Of a stretch of DNA of 64,000 nucleotides, positions 43,701 through 56,219 are shown in pieces. The notes under the pieces were generated by a model. That model ran no database searches and was not told the origin of the DNA. It saw only the letters and a program-made list of their open reading frames with translations. Position numbers and translations under genes: made by a program. The DNA is from Pisolithus tinctorius. Taxonomy: Eukaryota; Basidiomycota; Agaricomycetes; Boletales; Pisolithaceae. Where the stretch lies: the NCBI GenBank assembly GCA_024663395.1, contig JANFAH010000045.1:1-64000 (forward strand), written 5' to 3'. Numbering within the stretch: position 1 is the first letter of the stretch; each line of letters opens with the position of its first letter.

Positions 43701-43965
43701 CAGTCACTTGTAAGCCTAAAAGCGGGTCATCCAACATGTACATTTTGTCCTGAAACTGGGACTAACCAACATTGGCTGGTGGTCCCTAGGGGTGGGTAGG
43801 CCGGACTGTGAAGGTGGGGTCAGCCAACCTGGCTGGAGGGGGGACCCACTGCCTGAAAGTGGGGTCGGCTGACCTGGCTGGAGTGCAGACCCACTGCCTG
43901 AAAGTGGGGTCGGCCGACATGATTGGAGGATGGACCCACCTCCTGGCAGTGGGGTCTGACATGAT
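43701..43965. repeat. 45-bp minisatellite, short inverted copy
   Basis: About four to five units plus flank (GGTCATCCAACATGTACATT, CCAACATTGGCTG). It is the reverse complement of the end of the long array at 46264-47115, including its unique flank, so the two arrays form an inverted pair about 2.3 kb apart. Confidence 0.75.
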
Positions 43966-44345
43966 TTTGTCATGACATCATTGTGGCTGTGTACCCCATG
44001 CCATCACTTTCCCACCATCAAAGCGGAGTTTGAATTTCTCATTGATGTGACTGTGTTTATTATGTACACAGCTGTATTCAGCCCAACAAATGGCCCCTGA
44101 TGGTATTAATATCAATATGCTTACCTAATTAGATGTAGCGGAGTTTCAATCTGATTTTGTCATGACATCATTGTGGCTGTGTACCCCTTACCATCACTAT
44201 CCCACCCTCAAAGCGGAGTTTGAATTTCTCATTGATGTGGCTGTGTTGACATATGCACAGCTGTATTCAGCTTCACAAATGGCCCCTGATGGTATTATTA
44301 TCAGTATGCTTATGTAATTAGTTGTGGCAGGGTTTCATTGCAAAT
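43963..44345. repeat. Tandem duplication, two units of about 190 bp
   Basis: Both units begin TGATTTTGTCATGACATCAT, contain AAGCGGAGTTTGAATTTCTC and GGCCCCTGATGGTATTA, and differ at scattered bases and small gaps. The ends of the second unit run into a partial third copy (GACATGACATCATTGTAG at about 44350). Confidence 0.8.
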
Positions 44346-44737
44346 TTGACATGACATCATTGTAGCTGTGTTTTCATTACCAATTAACTACTGGTCTGCT
44401 TTTGTGATTACATAAAAGTAATGTTGTGCTGTGCAGTGTGCCATCGGCATGTCATGTGATGTCATGTGACATGCTTCACTGTACATGCTGTGACCAGTGG
44501 CTGATGACCAAACAGCAGCAAACAGAAAATTTTATAAAAGACGCCCTTCAACACACCACTCTTCATCTTTCTCTCTCCCATGTTCCTCTTACCACTCCCT
44601 TGATGCTGGACTTCACCTATGTAGACTGCAGCTGCATGGGTTTAAGGTATGTCTTGTAGTATCCTGTTGTTGTCCTGCAGCCCACTGTGTGCCTGGCCAG
44701 CACACTATGGGTGTGTAGGTTACTGATACTATCTTCC

Positions 44738-44943
44738 TGTGGGTTCTGGGGGTTTAGTCTGTGCCTGCTTTTGCAGGCCAGCTGGGGTTCTGGGGGGTTA
44801 CATAGTCTGTACCTGCTAGTGCAGGCCAGCTTAAGACTTTTTCATTGTGGGACCTGGGGGCTTAGTCTGTGCCTGCTAATGCAGGCCAGCTTTGTGGGTT
44901 CTGGGGGATTTATAGTCTGTGCCTGCCAGTGCAGGCCAGCTTC
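44738..44943. repeat. Four-unit minisatellite with GCCTGC-N4-GCAGGC hairpins
   Basis: Each unit has GTTCTGGGGG or GACCTGGGGG, TTAGTCTGTGCCTGC or a variant, and GCAGGCCAGCTT. The six-base arms are kept while the four-base loop varies (TTTT, TAGT, TAAT, CAGT). Confidence 0.75.
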
Positions 44944-45064
44944 TGACTGACATCTGTATTATCTTTGTACTAGTCTTTTAAATACCTTATTTTCTCTAGA
45001 GATCTCAGTGTCTTTCTGGGGAGGGGCCCCTCCAGGATGCCTGAGGTCTCAGTTCCACTTGGAA

Positions 45065-45215
45065 CATTTGCTCTGTAACTTAGTCCTGTATTTTTCTTGG
45101 CTGTGTATTTGCTCAATCCTGTATTTTCTGGGCTGTGTATTTGGTTGGTCATTCCTGTATTTCCTTGGCTGTGTATTTGGTTGGTCAATCCTTGTAGTTG
45201 CTAGGCTGTGTAACA
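45065..45215. repeat. Four-unit tandem repeat around GGCTGTGTATTTGG
   Basis: The unit of about 36-38 bp (TCCTGTATTT..CTTGGCTGTGTATTTG) repeats four times with decay toward the end. Confidence 0.7.
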
Positions 45216-45252
45216 TGAATTGCCCCCATGCTGCTTGATTTTTTGAAGTTGT

Positions 45253-45274
45253 GTAACCCTAACCCTAACCCTAG
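45253..45274. repeat. Interstitial telomeric repeat
   Basis: TAACCCTAACCCTAACCCTA: three consecutive CCCTAA units. These are pure 6-mers, unlike the mixed terminal array at 1-163. Confidence 0.8.
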
Positions 45275-46263
45275 CAAAGGACATGCACTGGGCAAAGTAG
45301 AAATCCCACCACCCTGGTGATTGAGTCAAAGGGTAAACCTGAGGGTCAGATAAGTGTGAAATCTAAGGGATCCATACCACATGGGGTGGGGGTGAGGTTG
45401 TGTGTAAGTAGTAGGCAAATGGGTATGGCATAGGCCAAAGACTTGGGACCCAAGACCAAGGTAATCAATCCATTGGTCTAAGCTCATGTCCAATCCATTG
45501 GGTCTAACCTTTACCATACTGGACCATACCTGTCAGTCTTTGGATTACTGGCACTTGGGATCTTTGTGTTGGCTGTGCATACCTACATTGTAGCCTGCAT
45601 TGCTTGTTGGTAGTACATACATATGTTGGTAACTCATGTGGTAGATACCTCAGTTTGAATATCAACTGTAATACCTCTATAGGTCTTCTTTATCAGCCTT
45701 CTGTCAGGACTTGTACAAGGACACTGCTACATAACATGTCAACTACAGAGCAGGTCCACTTTGTGTTCAGTACCATTTGATCAACTTCATAACATCTCAG
45801 CTGTAATGTTCCACCCTTGGTACTGCATTGGTACTTGTCAGTGAGCATCAGCAGATCCCTAGAGCTTTATACCCCCCTTGGGTGAGAGGATCAGTTCTAA
45901 CCTGATAAGAGACTTTAAAAGAAAACAAGCAGATAGACAACTAAGTGCAGAATGTTAGATTAGGATCAAACATGAAGAATGGAGACATGGAAAGAGACTG
46001 TCAAGATTGGTTGCTCCTAGGGATAAAGGGGGGGGGGGGGGTTCCACAACACTTAGTGATGAATGCTGATGTGGTATTGGCTACTGGGGGTCACAACCAA
46101 AAGGTGCCTAGTGGTGAAGGGAGACCTGCTGAAAGGCCAAAAAGCAAGTAATGTGGAGGGGGCTTACTCTGTACATTGCCATGCTATCTTGCAATGCCCT
46201 CATACAAGTTTTGACAGAAAGCTGAAGGTAACAAAATTGAACCTCTTATTGGTGTGGGTATGT
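45275..46263. other. Gene-poor spacer with a 14-G run
   Basis: No gene is recognised. An unbroken run of 14 G lies at 46028-46041. Confidence 0.5.
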
Positions 46264-47115
46264 GCATCTCCCAGTGAGGTCAGCCAACTCCACTTGCAGG
46301 AGGTGGGTGCATCCTCCAAACAGGTTGGCTGACCCCACTTCCAGGCAGTGGGTCTACCCTCCAAACAGGTCAGCCTCCCCCACTTCCAGGAGGTGGGTGC
46401 ATGCTCCAAACAGGTTGGCTGACCCCACTTCCAGGCAGTGGGTGCACCCTCCAAACAGGTCGGCCAAACCCACTTCCAGGAGGTGGGTCCACCCTCCAGC
46501 CAGGTCGGCCAACCCCACTTCCAGGCACTGGGTCTGCCCTCCAGCCAGGTTGGCCAACCCCACTTTCAGGCACTGGGTCCCCCCTCCAGCCAGGTCAGCT
46601 GACCCCACTTCCAGGCAGTGGGTCCGCCCTCCAAACAGGTTGGCCAAACCCACTTCCAGGAGGTGGGTCCACCCTCCAGCCAGGTCAGCCAACCCCACTT
46701 CCAGGCACTGGGTCTGCCCTCCAGCCAGGTTGGCCAACCCCACTTTCAGGCACTGGGTCCCCCCTCCAGCCAGGTCGGCTGACCCCACTTCCAGGCAGTG
46801 GGTCCGCCCTCCAAACAGGTTGGCCAAACCCACTTCCAGGCAGTGGGTCCACCCTCCAAACAGGTTGGCCAAACCCACTTCCAGGCAGTGGGTCCACCCT
46901 CCAAACAGGTTGGCCGACCCCACTTCCAGGAGGTGGGTCCACCCTCCAGCCAGGTTGGCTGACCCCACTTCCAGGCACTGGGTCCACCCTCCAAACAGGT
47001 CGGCCGAACCCACTTCCAGGCACCGGCCTACCCACCTTTGGGCACCATCGGCCAACATTGGTTAGTCCCACTTTTAGGACAAAATGTACATGTTGGATGA
47101 CCCACTTTCAGGCCT
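46264..47115. repeat. 45-bp minisatellite, about 17 units, plus flank
   Basis: The unit contains CCAGGCAGTGGGTCCACCCT, CCAAACAGGT and CCCCACTT. Because 45 is a multiple of three and the unit lacks stops, plus and minus frames stay open for more than 230 codons (15-residue repeats such as RRWVHPPNRSAKPTS). I treat these as fortuitous. AAACAGG and AGCCAGG unit variants are interspersed in a pattern that itself repeats about every 270 bp, showing higher-order duplication. Confidence 0.85.
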
Positions 47116-47229
47116 ACAGGTGACTGAAGGGTCTGGGCATGTCTGGGACTTGATTGAGGTGGCACCACAGCCAGAGGAGAGGCTGGAGACCATCTATGCA
47201 TGGGTGGAGGACTGGGACAAGACATGGGT

Positions 47230-48620
47230 GAGCAACCTTCCACTGTAGTGTGTCGCGTGTTGACAGAGATCCACAGGCCAGCATTCACTCATGGTGGAAA
47301 TACATCGATGACAATGGAATTTCTGTGCTGAAGGTTCACGACGAGTGCATGCACAACTACACCAAGGAATCTGTGATGTGCCAAAGCCTTCTAGTCCTGG
47401 GTGCTATTGCCATTGCTGACCTCCATGACAGATCCACATCAATGACATCTTTGAAGACTACCAGGAGAGGGTAGAGTTGAGGGTGCAGCTTGAGGTGGAG
47501 AGGTTGACAAGGGAACTCTCTATGCTCATGTGCAGACAGGCAGCAATGGCAGTAGGTGAAGGTCAAGGCTGCACGCCCAGTGATACTGAAGCAGGGGAGC
47601 CCTCAGGGGGAACTGGACAACAAGTGAGGCAACAGATGGAAGGTACAGGCAAGGGGAAGGGCAAGGAAAAGGTACACCCTACCCTCCAGGAAACTCCGAG
47701 CACGATGGCTAATGTTCAAAAACTCTGCAGGCCACAGACGAAGTCAATGAGTTGGAGAACAATGAAGGCAAACACCCACCAAACCCTGACCAATCAAAAA
47801 CCGGCGCTCCAGCACCCAAAGCCGACCTTTGATGCAGGGAGTGCATGAAGGTAAATGCAGAGTGCGAAGGGCTACCTGGGGAGTTGTGCAAGCGATGCAG
47901 GCAGGCCAAGTGGAAGTGTAGCCAGTTGCTCAGAGTGGGTAGGAAGGTGAGTATGAGCTGATCGTGACACGAGGAATGAGGACACTGAACCATAACACAG
48001 CGCAAGAACGCTGGTAGTGGAGAGACGGCTGCTGGGCCATCGCATAAATGGACCAAGTCAGTAACGGTAACAGTGATGACTGAAACTCTGGTGATGACTG
48101 GGCTGAAACTCCAGATCCCTGCTTGCAAACCACCCCCCAGGCAAAACTCCAAACTGACTCCCAGGCACCCAACACCTCATGCTAGTCCCCCATTGACCTC
48201 AAACATGCCTCCTCCTCCCCTCTTCCTTCCATCAGCAACCCCTGCACCTCGACCTCACCCTGAGCTAACTCCACCACCAATGGACAATCCAGGAGACCTC
48301 AGTGATGGTGGACTTTTTGGCAGACCGACAGGATTATTGGATGATCCACCTGTGCCTGTCATCAGCACACAGGACCAGTCTGGAGTTCCCCCAGTCAATG
48401 AAACTCTGCAGATTGCAAACCCGAGTGAATTGACTATGCGCAAGACTCTTGCTGAGTGCATCTGACTGTTGGAGGGTAGGGCAGACAATGAGGAGTTTGA
48501 GTTGACCCAGATCCACCAGATGCTGGGGCTGTTGGCAATGCGAGTAGAGTGACAGATTGGCGCAGTTCAGGGGCGACATGAGGAGCTGAAGAGGTTGAAG
48601 GATCAGCTCAAAGATATGTA
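47230..48620 (+). pseudogene. Decayed Zn-cluster / coiled-coil gene
   Basis: Plus-strand frames give SIHSWWKYIDDNGISVLKVH, a coiled segment (QLEVERLTRELSMLM), then a Cys knuckle CRECMKVNAECEGLPGELC-KRCRQAKWKC (47838-47930). A Pro-rich part and a coiled coil (ELTQIHQMLGLLAMRV, GRHEELKRLKDQLKDM) end near 48620. The order basic/Zn knuckle/Pro-rich/coiled coil matches the intact gene at 434-1540. Stops are TGA at positions where Arg fits, before CREC, after AECI and after RVE. It lies inside element B. Confidence 0.5.
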
Positions 48621-48898
48621 GGTATGTGTACAGTAGCATAAGTATATTGCAGAATTTATTTGTTTTATTTTATTTTGTGGATCTTTTGGCATTTTGAACA
48701 GGATTATCGCTAAGAAGGGAGCAGGGAAAGAGAACAAATCAACAAGAGACTAGAGATGAGTGGAAATTTTTTTTTTTTTTTGTGAGTTGTGAAGACAGTT
48801 TTGTTTCATATGAGATGCAGAGGGTATATATATAAGCCAAAGGAAAAGCAGAGAAAGAGAGGAAAGAAAAGAAAGAAAAAGATAGAGAGAAAGGTGTG

Positions 48899-51800
48899 CT
48901 ACTCATCTGATTCATCCAAAGGGATGCCAGTGAGTGCAGGGTCTGGTAGTGAATCGTCTTCCAAGTGATCCAAGTCACTTGCAGAAATTCCAGTCAACTG
49001 CATGACTTCGATACAAGAGTTGTTCTGCAGGAAATAGGGGTAAAGATGGAAGGCAGCAAAATGGGATTTGGACACAGCACCATCTAATTCTGCCAGGATG
49101 TACAAGCCTCCTTCGGATTGCCAAATGATGATCATGGGGCCTAGGTAGCATGGTTTGGTTTTGCAATCTAGTTCTCGCTCGATGCATGAATTCCACATGA
49201 GGACGAGTGACCCAGGTTTGAAGTCGAAGTCTTGGATGGTGTGTGCAAAATGAGTGATGAAGTCTTTGACCAACACAAAGCAAGACTTCAGAATGAGATC
49301 ATGGATGTGAGCAAGATCTTCTGATTGTTTCTGGAGTTGTCAAGTGCAATGGGTGATGAGTTCTGACATTGAGTAAAATTCCACCTTGAAAGGGGCTAAG
49401 AATGTCACCTTGGCAATGTCAAAGGGGAGTCTAGGTTCAATGCCATGAGCCATATAGAACAGAGAAAACCCAGTTGCCTTGTGAATCATAACCCTCTCTG
49501 CCCAGAACACTGTAGGAGCCACCTCTGACCACTTTGATGCTTCTCTGCTGCAACTCTTTACCAATGCCTCCCTCACATTGAAATGCTGATGCTCAACAAC
49601 TCCATTAGCTTGTGAGTTATAGGGTGAGATTCGTATGTGGCAAATTCCAAAGGTCTTGGAGAGCCAATTGAGGGCGAGTACATAGGGACCACCATTATCT
49701 GTGACAATTTCTGCAACAGCACCCCAACAGCACAAGATCTGCTCAAACATGAATTTTCTGATGGTCTTGCTGGTTTCTGTGTGAAGCATAGCCCACTCTG
49801 GATAACTAGTGAGTGAACAGCAAGCTTGGGTGATGTAGCAAAATCCATTTGACTTTGGCATTAAGAATGTGTCCATATATGCTTTAAAGAATAGGGGCTC
49901 AGGGATGGCAACAACTGGTGGAATATGTATGCGATCCAAACAGCATATTTGGCACTTGTGACATGACTTGACATACCAGCAGATGTCCTGCTCTAGCATA
50001 GGCCACCAGAAACAAGTCAGCAACTGCATGCAGGTCAAGTAGATACCCTTGTGTCCTAGCTCATCATGAGCCTGACAAAGAATCCTGAGTCATTTGTGAG
50101 GGGTGACTACTAGTTGGTGACATCCTTGAGGGTCTTTTCTCCACAGCTCTCCTCCTTTGATGAAATACCAAGTGGTGAGATGCACCAGGCTTTCCAACTC
50201 CCCTTCCTCCAATCCTTCTGGTGTCTTCTTCATCTCCAAAAATTCCTTCACCACTTTCAACCTCTCCTCTCTCTGGATCACTTTCTCTGAGCATGGAATT
50301 CCCATCTCATAGACACTTGGCAAGGTTTGTTTGGAGGAATAGATGCCTAGACTCTGTGACAAGACCAAAGGTGAGTCTGACAAGGTACTCAGAATTTCTG
50401 AAGGGTAAGGCTGAGACTCGAAACAGGCCTCCCTACAGTTCAAGAGCTTGACAATGAAGGCTCCACACTCATCTATCCAGTCCTCATAGTCCTCTTCCCC
50501 ATCCTCATCTTCTGCTGCTTTCAGTCTCCTTGAAAGACCATCCAGCACTGCATGCTTGTGTGCAGGGACATGTATGAGCTCAAAGTTGAATAAAAGAATT
50601 CCCGCAATCCAGCAGTTGATGGTAGCATTGGGCTGTAAGTTGGGATTGTTAATCATCCCCTTTATATCTCATGTGTCAACCTCAACAACTAAATTCCACA
50701 CACCAAAAATGTGAAGTCTGACATTGTGTAAAGTGTGGAAAAGACCAAAGAGCTCCAGTTTGGCTTGGCTATAATGGCGTTCACAGTTGTTGAGAGTTAT
50801 TGAGCCGAACCTTGCAGGATAGTGTTTTTCATCTTCCCCTTCCTGCATGAGGAGGTATCCTATAGCGATATTTGAGGTGTCAACTGCCAGAATGACCTTC
50901 CTATCAGAGTTGTAGTCAATAGTGTGTAGCGCAGGCGATGAGATGATAGCTTGGCAAAGATAATCCATGGCTTCTCTGTGTTCATCATGGAATTCAAAGG
51001 AGACATCTTTCTTGGTCAGCTCAATGAGGGGTCATGTGTGCTTAGTGAAATCCTTGATAAAGATCCTGCAATATGAGCAAAGACCTAAAAATCTGTGCAC
51101 TTTGGTGATGTTAGTGCAGTAGGGCCAATCTTTAATTTTCTGGACTTTAGCCTCATCTGGAATTCTCCCCTTGAACAACACTTTATGACTGACCACTATG
51201 ATAGATGGCACAGCAATGATGCATTTCTTTGCTGAGACAGTAGCTCCTCTGTGACACAGACAATGTAAGATGCAGTTGATGTTCTGCAGATGTTCCCAGA
51301 TGAAGTGTCTGATCCTGGAGTTTTGTGCAATCATCTGGTAGGTACCATCAGAATTTTGGTAATGAGATTTGGGGCCTTTGATCAGGCAGTCATTGATGAA
51401 CAGGATGGTAACTTCCGGGATTTCCTCCTTCAATATCCAACAGATGTCTCCATGGAAAATCTGGACAGCGTTTGTGTAGCCCATAGGTAGTTTGGTGAGT
51501 CAAAGGGTACCAATAGGGGTCTGGAAAGTAGTAAGATCGCAGTATTTGTTGTGGATGGTGCGATGATTGTATCTGACCATAAGATCTAAAATCCTGTATA
51601 CAGAGTAGCAGGCGAAAGCTTCTGCAATTGAGTTGACAAAGGGGGGAACAGCTGAATCCTGTATAGATATGGCGTTCAGAGGTTGTAAGTCATGGACCAG
51701 GTGCAGAGATTTTCTGTCCTTCTTGACTATGCAGAACCATTTCAAGTGATAGGACAAAGTAGACAGTTCATAGACACCTGCGGAAATCTTTTCTGTGATT

Positions 51801-52507
51801 ATGCTGATGACATCATGAAAAATGGCTGGAGGTATGGGGATATTCCACTCAACCCAGGGTTTGTGGGCTAGTGTGGGTATCTTCAGCAGTGGAAACATAT
51901 CTTCTTGGAAGGTTCCTCTTTCTGTGGCATCCCAAGCAAAGGTGGTCTCGTGTGTCTTGACCAGCCATCGCACCAGATTTAACTCCATGGGCCAGAGGAA
52001 CTTTGAAGGGTCCAGGTTGAGCTTGTCAGCCCTTTCCTGGGTGAACCTGGAGCCTGGCATGAATGGAGGAGGATGAGTAGGTAATACAGGTAGGTCTGTG
52101 AGAGGATCTCCAGCCTCCCAATGCTCTACCCAGAATTCCACAGGCATCAACATCAGTACAGGCCTGACCTTCTTCACTACAGGTTTGTATTTTAAGAAAT
52201 GAAGGATGGGATCAAACTGGTAAGTAGAACGTAAGGCTGAAATTGTCAGTGGTGAAACAGTAGTGCTAGTAGAAAATAAGAAAGGGTCATTCAAAGAAAT
52301 GGAACTAGAATTGAACGGGTCAATTGGGGGCATACTGTTGCTTTGTAAATCATAGAGCAATGCCGCAGCAGAATTTTGGGTAGTATCTGTAGAGAAAAGA
52401 GAAGCTGGCTTCGAAGGTAACAAGGGAGAATCAGAAACATAGAGCAAACACATGGAGAAAATGTTATCATGGCCTCCTCGTGATCTAAATGAGTCATTGA
52501 CTGACAC
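48899..52507 (-). pseudogene. Element B pol (RT, RNase H, integrase), decayed
   Basis: Minus frames in order give a pol N-terminus and RT (EFWVEHWEAGDPL, VYELSTLSYHLKWFCIVKKD, DLQPLNAISIQD), the RT palm (AVQIFHGDICW, VTILFINDCLIKGP), RNase H (VILAVDTSNIAIGYLLMQ), an integrase zinc end (CHKCQICC), a core (AYMDTFLMPKSNGFCYITQA, IVTDNGGPYV, NGVVEHQHFN) and a C-terminal barrel (FKPGSLVLMWNSCIE). TGA codons split it at about 51500, 51032, 50669, 50090 and 49340. The RT active site is FIND where FIDD/YxDD is expected, so it could not work even without the stops. Confidence 0.8.
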
Positions 52508-55225
52508 TAAAAACCCTGCTCAGGTTGTTTCATGTGGTGATGCATCTCCTTGCATGTGAAGTAGTCTTCTTCATCATTGGAATTTATGAACCGTGGAAGA
52601 GGCTGTAGTCTGTTTCAAGGGCACATTGGAATTAACACCTGTCTTCCCATGTTAGGGTCACAAATCTCCAGGGACTGTTCTCCATCAGGGAAATCTCGTA
52701 GGACGCTAGAGAGCAGACAGATGAAGGGTCACCCAAGAAGTAGATCAAATGGAGCATGATCAACAACCTGAATTTGGAGGTGTGCTTCGATATTCCCTAT
52801 GCACAAGGATGCATTCTCTATGACACCTGAGCACTTTCTTTGGATTGATTAGTGGCTTTGAGAGTCATGCTCATGTCAGAATGAAGAGGAGCCCCTAAGG
52901 CCTCCCATAGTTCACAACACAAGGCTACCACCTGACAACCACTGTCCAGAATGCATTTGATGTGGGGTTTGTCCATTAAGATGCCATCAACAGCACATAA
53001 GGGGGCAGTTGCAAGGCCTACACACTTCCCTTCAACATCTCTGACCCAGAATTGTTCATAGGATGCCCAGGTAGGTGACACCACAGCTTCTGATGCCATT
53101 TCCAAGCTACCAATCATTATCTTCTTTGTCACAGCCAGTTCTCAGACCTGCTTGCAAATCTTGGGGCTGACAGCAAAGAGGTCTTTGGTAGAAATTTCCA
53201 TCTTCACTTCTAAGACTTGGTTTACAAGATGTCTGGTAGCAGCTGCTTCATTGAAACTGCTCTGGTATCGAAATTGGGGTGCAGGAATTGTTGTAGGCTT
53301 AGATTTCCTGGGATCTGTGGGATTAGAGATGGCCAGAGTTTTAGTAATGGCTGGGTTCTCTGTAACATGGACAGGATCATTTGGAACAGAATTAACAACT
53401 GGCCTGGGGGTGGTTGACGCATTAGCAGGTGCTGGACTTGTTGCAGGGTTTTGCTGACAGTGGGCCAGAATTTCTACACCATCAAAACAAGCAGCCTTCT
53501 TCTTCTTGATATTATTTTTCAATTCTTCTACTTGTGTGTAAGCTCTCGCCAGGGTGCACTGGTCTTCTTCATCTGCATTACTCTCTAGTTCTTTGTTGAT
53601 TAGGCAGGAGGAGGGATGTAGGTCGACCTGAAACTCTGCAGATTCTTCATTAGTGAAGAACATCATGCTGACAAGATGAGGTGGGGTATCACGTCCTCAA
53701 GACAAGTTCAATGACTGGCTAGGATGTTGTATGGAGATGAGGTTTGCTGAGGTGATGATAGAATCACACATGGCAAGGAAGTTGTTGATCTTTTCTTTAA
53801 AGTTCTGGCCAGCAGCTGTCCTGGGAATGTCAGAACCATCAGGCATAAATACTCTTCCCCCTATCAGGGTGCATTTCCCAGCTTGTACATATTCACAACA
53901 CAGTGCACACTCTGCTGTACGGTGACCATCAGTGCTCCTGCAGAAGAAACACCATGGGTCAAAAGATGATGGAATTGGGCCTCTTGACCTTGCTGAGGGG
54001 GTGACATGTTGGTAGGTTGTTGGGTGACTTGGACGTACTCATGTTTTAAGATAGTGGGGACAGTCAATGACAAAGGGGGTGCAGAGTTCTGGGGAAACAA
54101 AGCCAAAGAATCAGGCTGGGGGAGATTTTGTTTTGCTCCACTGAGCAGGTAGTTAGCATGCTTGTAGACCAGATCAAACTCCCAAGGTTTGTCAATGTCA
54201 TGATCTAGGTCTGAAAGTTGCAATCATATGAGCAAGGAATTCTGGAACCTCAGGGGAAACCCCTCAAGGAATTTCTCATTGATGTAGTCCTCAGGGAGCT
54301 TCTTCTTCTTCTGGACAAGGCCCAGGATGCATTGGAATTCCCAGACATATTTACTGAGATCTTCCAGCAATCCCATAGGTTTCTGAACTTGATGGTAGAG
54401 TAAGGTTTCCAGGTCAGCTTTGGTATAGCAACAATCTTGCACTGAGGCACCTGGATAGCAGTTCAGGAGTTCTTTGGAAAATGCATCCCAGTCATTGAAG
54501 CCATTGGTTGCAGCATCTAAGGGGGACCAAAATTCTGCCTCATTGTGATCAGCATAATGGATGACCCAGTGGATTTTATCTCTTCCAGTGTCAAGGCCAG
54601 CTTCAATGCAGAGTTGTTTGACATCTTCAAGGTAGCAAGTGATGTCTTCAGTATGACCAGAAAACTTCAGGGCTCTGTTAGAGCCCCTGAGTGGCATGTC
54701 TCTAGCTCCAGACATTATGCGAATGGATGCGGAATTTAAGAGTGGGGCGACTGAGGTATTCTGAGTGGGAACTTGGGTGGGGGAAACAATAGCAGGATTT
54801 AAAGTGAGTGATTTCAAAGGGATAAGGAGTTGTTCAGTAGCGAGTTTGGAATTACTAGATGACGAGGGCAACAAAGAGGTTAGTTCTGAGGGAGGCGAAA
54901 GTTCTTGGCGCTCTGCAGGAGGATCGAAGGGTTTGTCAAAGTTGAAACCTCCTGGAAATGCTGGGTAAAACACTGGGGACTCTGGGCTCTGAAAGATCTT
55001 GTCTAACCCGAGATCTGAGTCTGATGAGTGTGGCTCTGAAATATCTCTAGGATCAGTTACTGGAATTAAGATTTCTGATGAGGAAATAGATAGTCTGTGG
55101 AAGGGCTCCAGGAGCTCTTCAAGTTTGGTTCTTTGACAAGTGGGTCGTAAGGATCTCCTTTCCAGATCTACAGACCCCTCATGGTGGGCTCCAAAATGAT
55201 GTGGGACACTACCTCCAGGTAGCAT
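52508..55225 (-). pseudogene. Element B gag and protease region, decayed
   Basis: Minus frames include a gag capsid-like segment (TEDITCYLEDVKQLCIEAGL, HYADHNEAEFWSPLDAAT, NCYPGASVQ), a CFFCRSTDGHRTAEC zinc knuckle (about 53910-53955, in a different frame from the upstream part), a linker and an aspartic-protease-like site (IKCILDSGCQVVALC) near 52950 with a DLLLG-stop-PF block. Several TGA stops and at least one frameshift are present. Confidence 0.7.
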
Positions 55226-56219
55226 GTGAATAGGGGAAAGCTGTAGGGGAAATCCCTAGGCTTGACCCAAGGGGTGCTGAGTAGGAAGGAGACGTAGAAT
55301 GCGATGGTAGAGTCGGTCAAAGAGTCAAATGTGGGGCATGGAATTTTATTCCACAGAGTCAAAGGTAGGGATAGACTTGCTTTTGAAATTCCAGGTGACA
55401 ATCTTGCACTGACAAAGTAACTCCGAGACAAATTAAGTGCATGGGAGAGGACAACAAGGTACTAGCAGATCAAGGACACAAAAACAAAGTAGATGCAGTA
55501 GATGCAAAGACACAGATACGCAGCAGACACAGAGGATGCGAAGACTCTTTGAACTCTTTAGACTTGCACAAGACACAGAGTGTGGGTCCTAAAAAGATGA
55601 TTCTTATTTTGTTGCTGAGGTGGAATTATATAGTACATGGATAGTAAGGTACTGATCAGAGAAATGTGGGGCAGGTGAAGCAAAACTCCAAAAATCAAAG
55701 GGGGCAATGTGTCAGATGTCAAAGCCATACAGCAATGTGTGAAAACAAACTGTAAGGTAGTAACTGAGAAAGACAACAGGAAAGATGGGTATCTTCCAAC
55801 AGGACAAGTGTACACTGTACCATAGAGTGAAATGCAAAGGGTAGAGGCCATAGGTAGAAAGGGGTTCTTGCATTGTGGAGAAAGGTTCGCAGGAAAGGGA
55901 TGAGAGGGGTAACCAGAGTTTTTACTGATGGTCTGCATGGTTTCCCAGCTATGTGGCAAGGCAAGGGTCAAGGCAACACAACTGTGGAATTCCAGATAGA
56001 CATATGTCAGGTTGATGTTGACATGGAATTTCAGGATGATGACTGGTGTGCATTATTGATGGATAGGGAAGCTCCAAAGGTTTGATGGGCGAGGCAGCAC
56101 ATGAGGCAGATGCATGAGGCAGATGGAATAATTCCAAAGATGACAGACATGGTTGGTAACAGCAGAATTTTGGTGTTGGCATCCCTATTTCGGCCTCAGG
56201 GAGTATACTACTCCCTACA
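55200..56219 (-). repeat. Element B 5' LTR
   Basis: 1020 bp; it pairs with 42315-43334. Like element C, its end reads TGTAGGGA on the minus strand, so B and C may share an integrase family. Confidence 0.85.

Larger units (their letters stand above)
42315..56219 (-). mobile_element. Gypsy element B with 1020-bp LTRs
   Basis: LTRs at 42315-43334 and 55200-56219 have the same length and near-identical sequence (TGTGGGACAC..CTCCCTACA on the plus strand). The internal side of the right LTR reads TCATTTTGGAGCCC on the minus strand, a plausible primer-binding region. Pol and gag are coded on the minus strand at 48899-55225. Flanks GTGCGC (left) and GTGTGC (right) could be a target duplication with one CpG change. 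The 5.5 kb between the 3' LTR and pol holds minisatellites and an unrelated decayed gene, so the element itself has been invaded or has captured DNA. Confidence 0.75.

Noticed and set aside
46028..46041. 14-G run as a functional element
   Set aside because: Homopolymer runs of this kind are often assembly or sequencing artefacts, and nothing around it supports a role.
46262..47123. Plus and minus frames of 230-267 codons with 15-residue repeats
   Set aside because: A stop-free 45-bp tandem repeat opens several frames at once; nothing marks one as real.
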